Assembly (NCBI GenBank): GCA_964036155.1
Contig: OZ038423.1
Coordinates: 69,207,249-69,271,248 of the forward strand
Source: Diploscapter coronatus
Lineage: Eukaryota; Nematoda; Chromadorea; Rhabditida; Rhabditidae
DNA: 64,000 nucleotides
Direction: 5' to 3'
Shown one piece after another: positions 12,701-24,700 of this stretch. The notes below the pieces were generated by a model. It saw nothing but the letters and a program-made list of their open reading frames with translations, was not told the origin of the DNA and searched no databases. Within the stretch, counting starts at the first letter, position 1, and each line of letters starts with the position of its first letter. The position numbers and the translations under genes were made by a program.

Positions 12701-15700
12701 TGAAAATCAAATTTACCTGTCCTTGAAGTGCCGATGGCTTGGCTCCTTCATCTGGCTTATCCTGGGAAGACTCGCCACTCGGTGGTCGCTTCAATTTGCT
12801 GTCAACTGACACATCCTCTGTAAATAAATATTCATAGTTATTTTGTTAAACTCATATTTAAATTTAACTTGAGGTTAAAACATGAATGGACCAAAAAAAT
12901 TTAACCATGAATTACATCATTTTAATGCCCTAGTTAGAAGATTATGAATATAATACCTGATGGCTCATCCACAGATTTCTTCTTTTGCATCATCGTGAAT
13001 TCGGACTCCAGGTCTTCCTAAAATTTCATTCATAGGGTATCCATTCAAGTTAGAAAGAATGTATTCTAGATTCAGAAATATTCATGAATCTTCAAATCAT
13101 TATCACTGAATATATTTTACAGAATGCTAAATAATTCATGAAAATGAATACCTGCTGACTATCCGGTTTTTCTCCAAGCTTTTTCTTCGGAATCTTTGCG
13201 GTCATTTCTGGCTGCTCTTGAGACGTCTGGACAACGCCACTTGCCTCGCCTGGAATTAGTTTTATAGTTGTTTTAAACTTAAAATACTAATTAAAATTAA
13301 TCCTGAGTTCAATGTGCCTCAACGGATCTAAAATTTCTATCCCAAGGTCAGGTGTTACACTATAACTAAATCATCTACGGCCTCTTGTATTCCAGACCGA
13401 CATTTTTTCCTTATTCCTCATATATTTTCTCCGAAGAAAGTAAATGTGGACTAGGAGACGACTTCATGTTTGCGAAAATACTACCTGGAGCTGGAGCTTG
13501 ACTGCCATCATCGGATTTTTTCAAGGGGATCTTCGCGGTCAATTCAGGCTGTTCTTGCGACGTCTGAACAACGCTGCTCGCCTCACTTGGTACGCTGTCC
13601 TCTCGTTTGTCGCTGGACGGCTTTCGCTTCGTCACCTTTTTCTTCTTACTGTCGCCGTCGTCCTTTTGACCGCTTGGGATCTTGACGGTGAATTCACCCT
13701 CATCAGAATCCTTGGTGACGACGCTGCTCGCCTCACCAGGAACGACTGGCTGTTGACTTTCATCCTTCAACGGGATCTTCACGGTGAATTCACCCTCGTC
13801 GCCGCTCTTCGAGATGACCGTCGTGCTCGCTTCGGCTGGTGCTACAGGAGCACTTTCTCCTTCTTTGGATAATTTGTCTGATGACGGCTTGCGCTTCGTC
13901 ACCTTCTTCTTTTCCAACTCACTGGCCTTCTTAGATTCTTCCTGAAAAATAAACAATAAAACAGCACCATAATGTCATAATAAAAATAAATTTTAAAGAA
14001 ATATATTGATTCAAAATATGAAGATCAGCTCTTCTCTTTCAATAGGAATTTCTTCGAAGAAATGTTTTAAATTATGTCATAAAGAAAACTTACTTCCAAA
14101 GATTATATATATATATTAAAATATACGTGAAGATTATATTTTATTTTACGCTAGGAGTTCCTCCAAAACAAAATAATGAATTTCATGCTGATATATTAAA
14201 GATGGCATGGTATATAATTAATTATTCATTATTTATAAACGTAATTCCAAAAGCTACAAACCTCTTTCTTGAGCTTCTCTTCCTCCAAGGCCCGTTTCTT
14301 GTCTTCTTCATCTTTCAATCGTTGAGCTTCATCCAACTTTCGTTGTTCTTCTTTCTTCAAACGATCCTCTTCCATTTGTTTCTTACGGTTCTCCTCTTCT
14401 AATTTCTTGGCTTCAGCTTCTTGGGCTCGTTTTTCGTCCATTTTCTTCTTGCGCTCTTCCAATTCACTTAAACCGGAATCTTTTTTAGATTTTTCTTCTT
14501 CGAGAGCCTTTTTCTTCTGGTCTGATGCCAACTTCTTAGCTTCTTCATCTTTCAATCGCTGTTCTTCATCCAACTTTCGTTGTTCTTCTTTCTTCAATCT
14601 ATCTTCTTCCACTTGCTTCTTACGGTTCTCTTCTTCTAATCGCTTGGCTTCAGCTTCTTGGGCTCGTTTTTCGTCCATTTTTCGCTTTCGTTCTTCCAAT
14701 TCAGATAATCCCGAGGGTTGTTGAGGTTTTTCTTCTACAGAAGGTTTCTTCTTCAGATCTGGTGTCGATTTTTTGTCACCCAAATCCTGACTGCTACTGC
14801 CGTCTTCGACTGGCTTCGAGCTTTCATCGACACTAGTTTGTTCCTGGGTCGATTTTCGCGAAGAAACCTTCTTCTTCTTTTTCGATCCATCGTCTGGAGT
14901 ACTTTGTTGATCCTTACCAGGTACTTGCGACAATTTACTCTCCACTGTGACTTCTTCTTGAACCTGCTCTGGAGTTTTCTGGACGAGAGTAAAATCGATC
15001 TGCAAATCGTCTTGCTGATCTGAGGGCTTATCACCGATTTTCTTTTTCGCAATTCGAGCGGTCATTTCTGGCTGCTCCAAGGACGACTGGACCAGACTGC
15101 TCGTCTCTCCAGGGATCGAGTCCTGACTATCACCTGACTTTTTCAGCGAGATCTTCGCAGTCAATTCAGTCTGCTCTTGTGAGACTGGGACCACACCGCT
15201 GGCCTCGCTTGGTGTACTGTCTTCACGCTTCATACGGTCCTTGGACCCAGTTCGCTTCGTAATTTTCTTCTTCTTGCTGTCGTCTTCTTGTTTCTTGGAC
15301 AATGGAATCTTCACGGTGAACTCTCCTTCATCTCCACTCTGAAAACATATCCATAACCTAGTTGAATTCAGAATTATAATTCAATAGCCGTGGAATTAAA
15401 ATATTACATTGCATATCATAGTCAAAAATTATATTAACGCACAAAGTATTCGATCAGATATAAAAGTTCGAATGTCTGGTTTTGATATTGTAATGGTATA
15501 ATTCGAATAAAATCTTGCACACATATATTGATAATCATCATTAAAATTGGCAAGTTATAATCGGATTTGATAATCACAAGTATCAAAACTTACTCGAAAT
15601 TCACAGTAGACGAATATTGGCAATGACCGATCATTTGAGACAAAATAAAAGAGATGAAAATGAATGCTCGGAAAATTGACGCATTTTTGCTGCAGACTTT

Positions 15701-18700
15701 ACACTATCACACCATATCCAGTAAATGAATGCAGCTACTATGTATTTGTAAGCATGTATACAATGCCCACTTTGCATGTTCAAATGTGTGATTAGTTTAT
15801 TTTGTTTCAAGTAATCGGTTATTGATCATACTTAGCCCGCAATTGTAATCATAAACAATGCCAAATGTTCATCAAATTTAGCATTTTTACCTGAGCGACG
15901 ACTCCACTCGATTCTGCAGGGATTGCTTGGATTTCTTCAGGAGAAGCTGCCGAGATCTTCACGGTGAACTCGCCCTGATCTCCACTTTGTGGCACTAATC
16001 CACTGGCCTCGGCCGGAACTGCTTCAATAACTGGCTGGACGGGCTGAGTACTTTCGCCGTCCTTCGATAATTTGTCGCTCGAGGGCTTTCGCTTGGTGAC
16101 TTTTTTCTTCGAGTCATCAGCAGGTGCTTTCGGTTCCTAAATTTGAAAAATTTTTCATTCATCGAAATAAATAAGAGCTTATACCTCTGGTTTGGCAGCT
16201 GACTTAGAACTTTCTTCAGCCAACTTCTTCTGTTCAGCCTAAAATAATTGCATCGTAAATTATAGCACTGAAAATATCATATTGTAAAGATTCATATTTA
16301 TGGCCACATACCATGTGCCGTGAAACCTCGAATTAAACTTTCCTCCACTTGGAGCTCTCTCCAATAGAAGCCCATGGGCTTCAATCAGAGGTTTTGCGGT
16401 AAATACTATATTAAGCTATAAAGTGAAAATTCCAAAGGTAGCATTTAGATTCCTTTTGACATGATGAAAAATATTTGAAAAGCTCATAGCTTTGACCTCT
16501 ATCATAATCAGTAATCAGGATAGTAAGGTAATTTTTCATTACTCTTTTATGACAAGATATAGTGCATGTGAGTACTCAGTTATCATGTATCAAAGTAATT
16601 TATATTGTACCTCTTTCTTGAGCTTCTCTTCCTCCAATGCCCGTTTCTTGTCTTCTTCATCTTTCAATCGCTGAGTTTCATCCAATTTCCTTTGCTCTTC
16701 TTTCTTCAAACGATCCTCTTCCACTTGCTTCTTACGGTTCTCCCCCTCCAACTTTTTGGCTTCAGCTTCTTGGGCTCGTTTTTCGTCCATTTTCTTCTTG
16801 CGCTCTTCCAATTCACTTAAACCGGAATCTTTTTTAGATTTTTCTTCTTCGAGAGCCTTTTTCTTCTGGTCTGATGCCAACTTCTTAGCTTCTTCATCTT
16901 TCAATCGCTGTTCTTCATCCAACTTTCGTTGTTCTTCTTTCTTCAATCTATCTTCTTCCACTTGCTTCTTACGGTTCTCCCCCTCCAACTTTTTGGCTTC
17001 AGCTTCTTGGGCACGTTTTTCGTCCATTTTCTTCTTGCGCTCTTCCAATTCACTTAAACCGGAATCTTTTTTAGATTTTTCTTCCTCGAGAGCCTTTTTC
17101 TTTTGGTCTGATGCCAATTTCTTAGCTTCTTCATCTTTGATTCTTTGAGCCTCATCCAACTTTCGTTGTTCTTCTTTCTTCAAACGATCTTCTTCCACTT
17201 GCTTCTTACGGTTCTCTTCTTCCAATTTCTTGGCTTCAGCTTCTTGGGCTCGTTTTTCGTCCATTTTCTTCTTGCGCTCTTCCAATTCAGATAAACCTGA
17301 GTCCTGTTTCGATTTCTCATCTTCTGAAGGTTTCTTCTTCAGATCTGGTGTCGATTTTTTGTCACCCAAATCCTGACTGCTACTGCCGTCTTCGACTGGC
17401 TTCGAGCTTTCATCGATACTAATTTGCTCCTGAGTCGATTTTCGCGAAGAAACCTTCTTCTTCTTTTTCGATCCATCGTCTGGAGTACTTTGTTGATCCT
17501 TACCAGGTACTTGCGACAATTTACTCTCCACTGTGATTTCTTCTTGAACCTGCTCTGGAGTTTTCTGGACGAGAGTAAAATCGATCTGCAAATCGTCTTG
17601 CTGATCTGAGGGCTTATCACCGATTTTCTTTTTCGCAATTCGAGCGGTCATTTCTGGCTGCTCCAAGGACGACTGGACCAGACTGCTCGTCTCTCCAGGG
17701 ATCGAGTCCTGACTATCACCTGACTTTTTCAGCGAGATCTTCGCAGTCAATTCAGTCTGCTCTTGTGAGACTGGGACCACACCGCTGGCCTCGCTTGGTG
17801 TACTGTCTTCACGCTTCATACGGTCCTTGGACCCAGTTCGCTTCGTAATTTTCTTCTTCTTGCTGTCGTCTTCTTGTTGCTTGGACAATGGAATCTTCAC
17901 GGTGAACTCTTCTTCATCTCCACTCTGAAATCATATCTTTACTTAACTTTAATCCGAACGAAAAACTTAACCCTATGTTTAAAATACTAACTATCACTAA
18001 TTTAGACAATTAAAATTTGGCAGATTGACGGAGTGATTTGCTGTCAAATGATAGCGTAGCTCTTTTTTCAGAAACGACACTGTATCATTCGATAAAATCG
18101 TTCCGTTATTTCACACCGCATCATTTTGTCACATTTTAATTGTCAATGATTCATTGCACGTTTTCTATGAGAAAGTTTGAATATATCAGCTGAATTAAGT
18201 CGCAAAAGCATTTTATGCACACCTGAGCGACAACTCCACTCGATTCGGCCGGAATAGCCTGGACCTCTTCAGGAGAAGCTGCCGAGATCTTCACGGTGAA
18301 TTCGCCTTCGTCCCCACTCTGCGGGACCAAACCGCTAACTGCTGCGGGAATTGCTTCGACGACTGGCTCTTTGACCTCGTCCTTCGCCAATTTATCGCTC
18401 GACGGCTTCCTTTTAGTGACCTTCTTCTTTCCACCGTCGGGTTGAGTCTGGTCGTCTAGGCTGCCATCCTGAGACGAAGTCGGAGTCTGATCGCCTGGGG
18501 CTGGGAGAGCGGATTTTGGAACTTCAGATTTCGACTCATCACTGCTTGGGACTGGGGGCTGATCACCGTCCTTCGAAATCTTATCGCTGGATGGCTTGCG
18601 AGTAGTTACCTAATTTTGAGAATTGTAAAACTTAGTAGTATTCATATATTTGAGAAAAAAATTAGAAAGCCTAAATACCTTGCAGTATTATAACCCCTAA

Positions 18701-21700
18701 CACCTTGAAATAATTGTGTACAAAAATGGAAAGTTTTCCTACTGCCATCCTTACTTCGTCTCTTTTTGAATGCTATAAGGCTATAATTCTATAACATTTT
18801 ATAGATGCAAAATATTTTTCGAAATTCTTTTAGGAAGTAATAAATAAAAATCTGCTTAGTACCTTTTTCTTTTTACCATCATCCTGTGGCGTGGTGGAGT
18901 CACTTGGAGCAGCGTCCTTGCTAATGTCAGAAGGAGCCGTACTGTCTGGCTGTTGAGTCGCAGATTTTGAGTCGCCAACGGCCCCCTTTGGTTCCTAAAT
19001 TTGAACAAATTACGTGCATCGGAATATAAAATAAAAATATTTAATACCTCCGATTTGGCGCTGCTCTCAGCCAACTTCTTCTGCTCAGCCTGAAATTAAT
19101 TCCATTGAATTCATAGCGCTGAAATTCAATATTTCTACGATATCAAAACGAATGTGTGTAATCACAAATTGTTCAATGTTTTTGAAAACTCATTACAGTA
19201 TATTCGATTCGATCACTTATAAATAAAAATCAAATGCAGTATACCTCCTTCTTAAGACGATCTTCCTCCAAGGCCCGTTTCTTGTCTTCTTCATCTTTCA
19301 ATCGCTGAGTTTCATCCAATTTCTTTTGCTCTTCTTTCTTCAATCGGTCTTCTTCCACTTGCTTCTTACGGTTCTCCTCCTCCAACTTCTTGGCTTCAGC
19401 CTCTTTGGCACGTTTTTCGTCCATTTTCTTCTTGCGCTCTTCCAATTCACTTAAACCGGAATCTTTTTTAGATTTTTCTTCCTCGAGAGCCTTTTTCTTT
19501 TGGTCTGATGCCAATTTCTTAGCTTCTTCATCTTTGATTCTTTGAGCCTCATCCAACTTTCGTTGTTCTTCTTTCTTCAAACGATCTTCTTCCACTTGCT
19601 TCTTACGGTTCTCTTCTTCCAATTTCTTGGCTTCAGCTTCTTGGGCCCGTTTTTCGTCCATTTTCTTCTTTCGTTCTTCCAATTCAGATAATCCCGAGGG
19701 TTGTTGAGGTTTTTCTTCTACAGAAGGTTTCTTCTTCAGGTCTGATGTCGATTTTTTGTCACCCAAATCCTGACTGCTACTGCCGTCTTCGACTGGCTTC
19801 GAGCTTTCATCGATACTAATTTGCTCCTGAGTCGTTTTTCGCGAAGAAACCTTCTTTTTCTTCTTCGACCCGTCATCTGAAGGGGCCTGTGAGGCTCCTC
19901 CAGAGCTTGCAATGCTCTCAACGGTCTCCTGTCTGCCAATTTCACCCAACTTCTTCGATGGGATCTTCGCGGTCAACTCTGGTTGTTCCCCAGAGCTTGG
20001 AATAGTTGTGCTCGCTTCTCCAGGGACTGCGGGCTGACCATCGTCGGATTTCTTTAACGGAATCTTAGCGCTCAATTCGGTTTGCTCTTGAGAAACCGGA
20101 ACGACACCGCTTGCCTCGCTGGGGGTGCTATCCTCTCGCTTCATCCGATCTTTCGACCCAGTTCGCTTGGTAATTTTCTTCTTCTTACTCTCTTCTTCTT
20201 CTTGTTGCTTCGACAGCGGGACCTTCGCAGTGAATTCGCCCTCATCGCCAGATTTCATGACCGTCGTGCTGATGTCGGCTGGGATTCCTTCAACAGAGTC
20301 ACTCTGGACTCCATCTTTCAACGATATCTTCAAGGTGTATTCGGATTCGTCACCGACTGCAGGGACAATTCCGCTAGTTTGTCCTGGCACAGCAGCAATG
20401 GGCTCTTGTTTCAATCCCGAATCTGATGGAGAAATTTCAGCCTTCTCTTGGTCTCCATCTTTAGAAATTCTCTCGCTGGACGGCTTCCGTTTTGTAATCT
20501 TCTTCTTTCCGCTATCTGGCGGGACAGATTCACTGTCTGGAGTTGGCTGCTGCAGGCTCTGGTCGCTCGGAACCGAGATGTCTGATTTTGTATCGTCACT
20601 GCTCGGCACAGGAGGCTGCTCTGCTTCCTTCACCAATTTATCACTGGAAGGCTTTCTGGTCGTGACCTAAAATAGAAGGAAGTTCATAATAGGGTACAGT
20701 TAAAATTCACAACGCTAAAGACATCTAAAAATATACTAACCTTTTTCTTTTTGCTATCTTCTGGTTGAGCCAAGTTAGACGGTGTCGTGTCTTGAGATGA
20801 TGGTTGTAAGCTCTGATCACTTGGAGCAGTAGCGTCCGATTTTGGCTCGATAAGCTTCGGCTCATCACTGCTTGCAATTTGAGGCTGATCTTCATCCTTT
20901 GTTATTTTCTCGCTGGACGGCTTTCGCGTAGTCATTTTCTTTTTCTTCGAATCATCAGCTGGAGCTTTCGATTCCTAAATTTAAAAACTGCCCTATAGAC
21001 TAGTACAAAATGATCATAGATATCTTACCTCCGGCTTAGAACTTTCTTCAGCTAATTTCTTTTGCTCTGCCTAAATTAATGGAGTTTTTGTAAATAAAAA
21101 ATCTCTAAATAAATTTTGACATAAATTCTTGTTCTACGAAATTTAAATGTTTTTTTTTTCGAAATGATAGAAATAGTCAAGCTGTATTCGACTAAAAAGC
21201 ATTTTCATTTTGGCTGTCATAAACGAGCAAGAATTTATGACAAACCCGATACTATGCATGATTAAGTTTTTTAGTTCATGAATTACAGGATGTGTAATAA
21301 TTCTAGTCCCACCAAATTAAAGCTTCAGAAAAAGGTACATAAACATTTGTAATATTTTCACAAGAACTTGGTTTAACGCTTACTTCGAGATGTCTTTTTT
21401 GAGTCAAAAAGAAAATTGTGTGAACCATCGATTTTCAATGGAATTTCACCGATTTGTGATTGATCAGCGGGACTATAGTTATGGCCACCCTGTATTGTTA
21501 AAAGGGATATGGCGAAGTGCTTCAAAATTACATTCTATACAAAGGGTCATGCATACATTCGGCATAGGTCAAAGGGAAAATTATAGCATGCCTCCTTTCT
21601 TAGCTTTTCGTCTTCCAATGCTCGTTTCTTGTCTTCTTCATCTTTCAATCGTTGAGCTTCATCCAATTTTTTCTGTTCTTCTTTCTTCAGTCGGTCTTCT

Positions 21701-24700
21701 TCCAATTGTTTCTTGCGGTTCTCCTCCTCCAACTTTTTGGCTTCAGCCTCTTTGGCTCGTTTTTCGTCCATTTTCTTCTTGCGCTCTTCCAATTCAGATA
21801 AACCTGAGTCCTGTTTCGATTTTTCCTCCTCCAAAGACTTTTTCTTCTGGTCAGACGCTGATTTTTTGCTATCCGAATCTTTCGGCTTTTGATCATCGCT
21901 TGGGACAGTTTCTTGCTCAGATTTACTTGGAATCGATTCAGATAAGCTCTCGTCTTTCTTTAGTTTTTCTTGAGATGGTTTTCGAGTAGTGACTTTCTTC
22001 TTTCCCTTGTCAGAATCGTCACTTGGAGGCTTGACTTCTTCACTTGGGGCCGATTCAGGTTGGGGCTTGCTCGTGTCTGATTCAGGCAAGCTCTGATCCT
22101 TTTTCAATTTTTCTTGAGATGGTTTTCGAGTAGTGACTTTCTTCTTTCCCTTGTCAGAATCGTCACTTGGAGGTTTGACTTCTTCACTTGGAGCTGATTT
22201 TGATGCCAATTTCTTAGCTTCTTCATCTTTCAATCGCTGAGTTTCATCCAATTTCCTTTGTTCTTCTTTCTTCAAACGATCCTCTTCCACTTGCTTCTTA
22301 CGGTTCTCCTCCTCCAACTTTTTGGCTTCAGCCTCTTTGGCACGTTTTTCGTCCATTTTCTTCTTGCGCTCTTCCAATTCAGATAATTCCGAGGGTTGTT
22401 GAGGTTTTTCTTCTACAGAAGGTTTCTTCTTCAGATCTGATGTCGATTTTTTGTCACCCAAATCCTGACTGCTACTGCCGTCTTCGACTGGCTTCGAGCT
22501 TTCATCGATACTAATTTGCTCCTGAGTCGATTTTCGCGAAGAAACCTTCTTTTTCTTCTTCGATCCGTCATCTGAAGGGGCCTGTGAGGCTCCTCCAGAA
22601 CTTGGAACATCTTCAACGGACTCTTGTTTGCTACTGTCGTCCAATTTCTTCGACGGAATTTTCGCGGTCAATTCTTGTTGTTCCCCGGAACTTGGAATTG
22701 TGGTATTTACTTCTCCAGGAACCGATGACTGGCTATCCTCAATTTTCTTCGATGGAATTTTCGCGGTCAACTCGGTTTGTTCCTGAGAAACCGGGACGAC
22801 GCCGCTTGCCTCGCTGGGAGTGCTATCCTGACGTCCCAGTTTGTCTTTTGAAGCGGCTCGCTTTTTCACTTTCCCCTTCTTCTCGTCATCAGAAGGCTTC
22901 GATTCTGGTAATTTTGCTGTGAAGTCGCCTTCATCGCCGCTCTTCGAAATGGTTCCACTCGTTTCAGAAGGCACTCCTTCAACAACCTCACTCTGGGTCC
23001 CATCTTTCAACGAGATCTTCGTAGTGAATTCCGACTCATCACCAACTGCTGGGACGATTCCGCTTGCTTCCTTTGAAACGACTGGCTCACTCGAGGGCTG
23101 GACCTGGCTCTCGTCCTTCGAGATCTTGTCACTCGATGGTTTACGGACTGTTACCTAGAATCATGGCATTTTGCATGCTATCATAAATAAATGTATTACA
23201 TGATTTAAGTTGAAAATCACCATGTTTATGATGAAGATCAGTTTTTCTTCCTTTTAAAATGAATTTTGAATAAATAAAAACGTTAAGATTCAGTTATTTT
23301 TTGATAGATCAACCTAACCTTCTTTTTACCGCCGTCTGGTTGAGTAGAATCACTCACATCCTGGGATGATGACGGTTGAGCCTGATCACTTGGGACGGAG
23401 ACATCCGATTTTTGCTCGATAATCTTTGAATCGTCACTGCCCGGGGTCTGGGGCTGACCTCCTTCCTTTACCAATTTTTCGCTTGATGGTTTTCTGGTAG
23501 TGACCTGAATTCATAAAATTGAGTACATGAATATTCCATCGATTTATTTTTATCAAAACTCGTAAAAATTCTCCATACCTTTTTCTTTTTAGGCTCTCCA
23601 GGTTTATCAGAATCAACTGAGCTTGGAGTTTTCTCTTGAGCCGTGTCACTTTCTGGGACAGGGGTTGAGCCAGATTCTGGTACCGATGGGGTGGACTTCG
23701 ACTCTTCACTGCTTGGCACTGATGGCTGCTCTCCTTCTTTAGTCAATTTATCGCTCGATGGCTTGCGAGTTGTAACCTAAAATAAAATGAATTATCATAT
23801 AGAAATTTGATATTTTTCATATCATCGAACGTAAAAAATGTCTCTATATTATTCAAGTAGATCAACAAATAAAAGCGTGTTAAAAAATCTCATTACTTTT
23901 TTCTTCTTTCCGTCCTTTCCTTCTGCTTCCTGAGTTGATGGTTCGATCGATTCTCCACTGAAATCAGTGCTCGGAATATCCTGTTTACTCTCAGGAACCA
24001 AGCTGATCTTCTCCTGGTCACTAATTTTCGGCTCTTCTAATTTCAAATCACTTGGGATTTTATCTTGCGATGGGGTTCGTTTGCTGACTTTCTTCGATTT
24101 TTTCGAGTCATCTTCAGAGTCTTTAGGCTTGCTCGGGACCTTTGCGGTCAACTCTGAAATTACCTTATAAAATCATCATTGTAAATTGAAATTTTAATTA
24201 TCAGATTTTAAATGCAAGTATCGTCCATCATTTGTTCTAAGTCTAATTTTAATTCTTAAATTATAAACTATTTATGAATACAGTACCTTGCTGGTCGGAC
24301 GTCGCCGGGATGACACCACTTGCCTCTCCAGGTACCTGTTGAACGTCACTGCTCGGTTTCTGACTCTCATCAGTCGAAGATTTGGATGGTATTTTCGCGA
24401 CCAAATCCTGTTGCTCTTCAGATGTCGGGACGACGCTGCTGGTCTCTCCTGGAGTTGTGCTTTCACCTTTCGAGATTTTATCGGAAGACGGCTTGCTCTT
24501 CGTCAATTTTTTCTTCTTACTATCCCCTTCCTCAGATCCCGGGATCTTCGCTGTAAATCGATAAGGTATGGTAAATATCACTGTTAATGGTGTATTGTTA
24601 CCAAGAAATATGGCTCATAAACCCTAAACCATGTCCTAAATAAAGCAATGCGCTTAAAGTAAGTACAGTTGTGTTAAGGAAAACCCTCCGGAAAAATACT

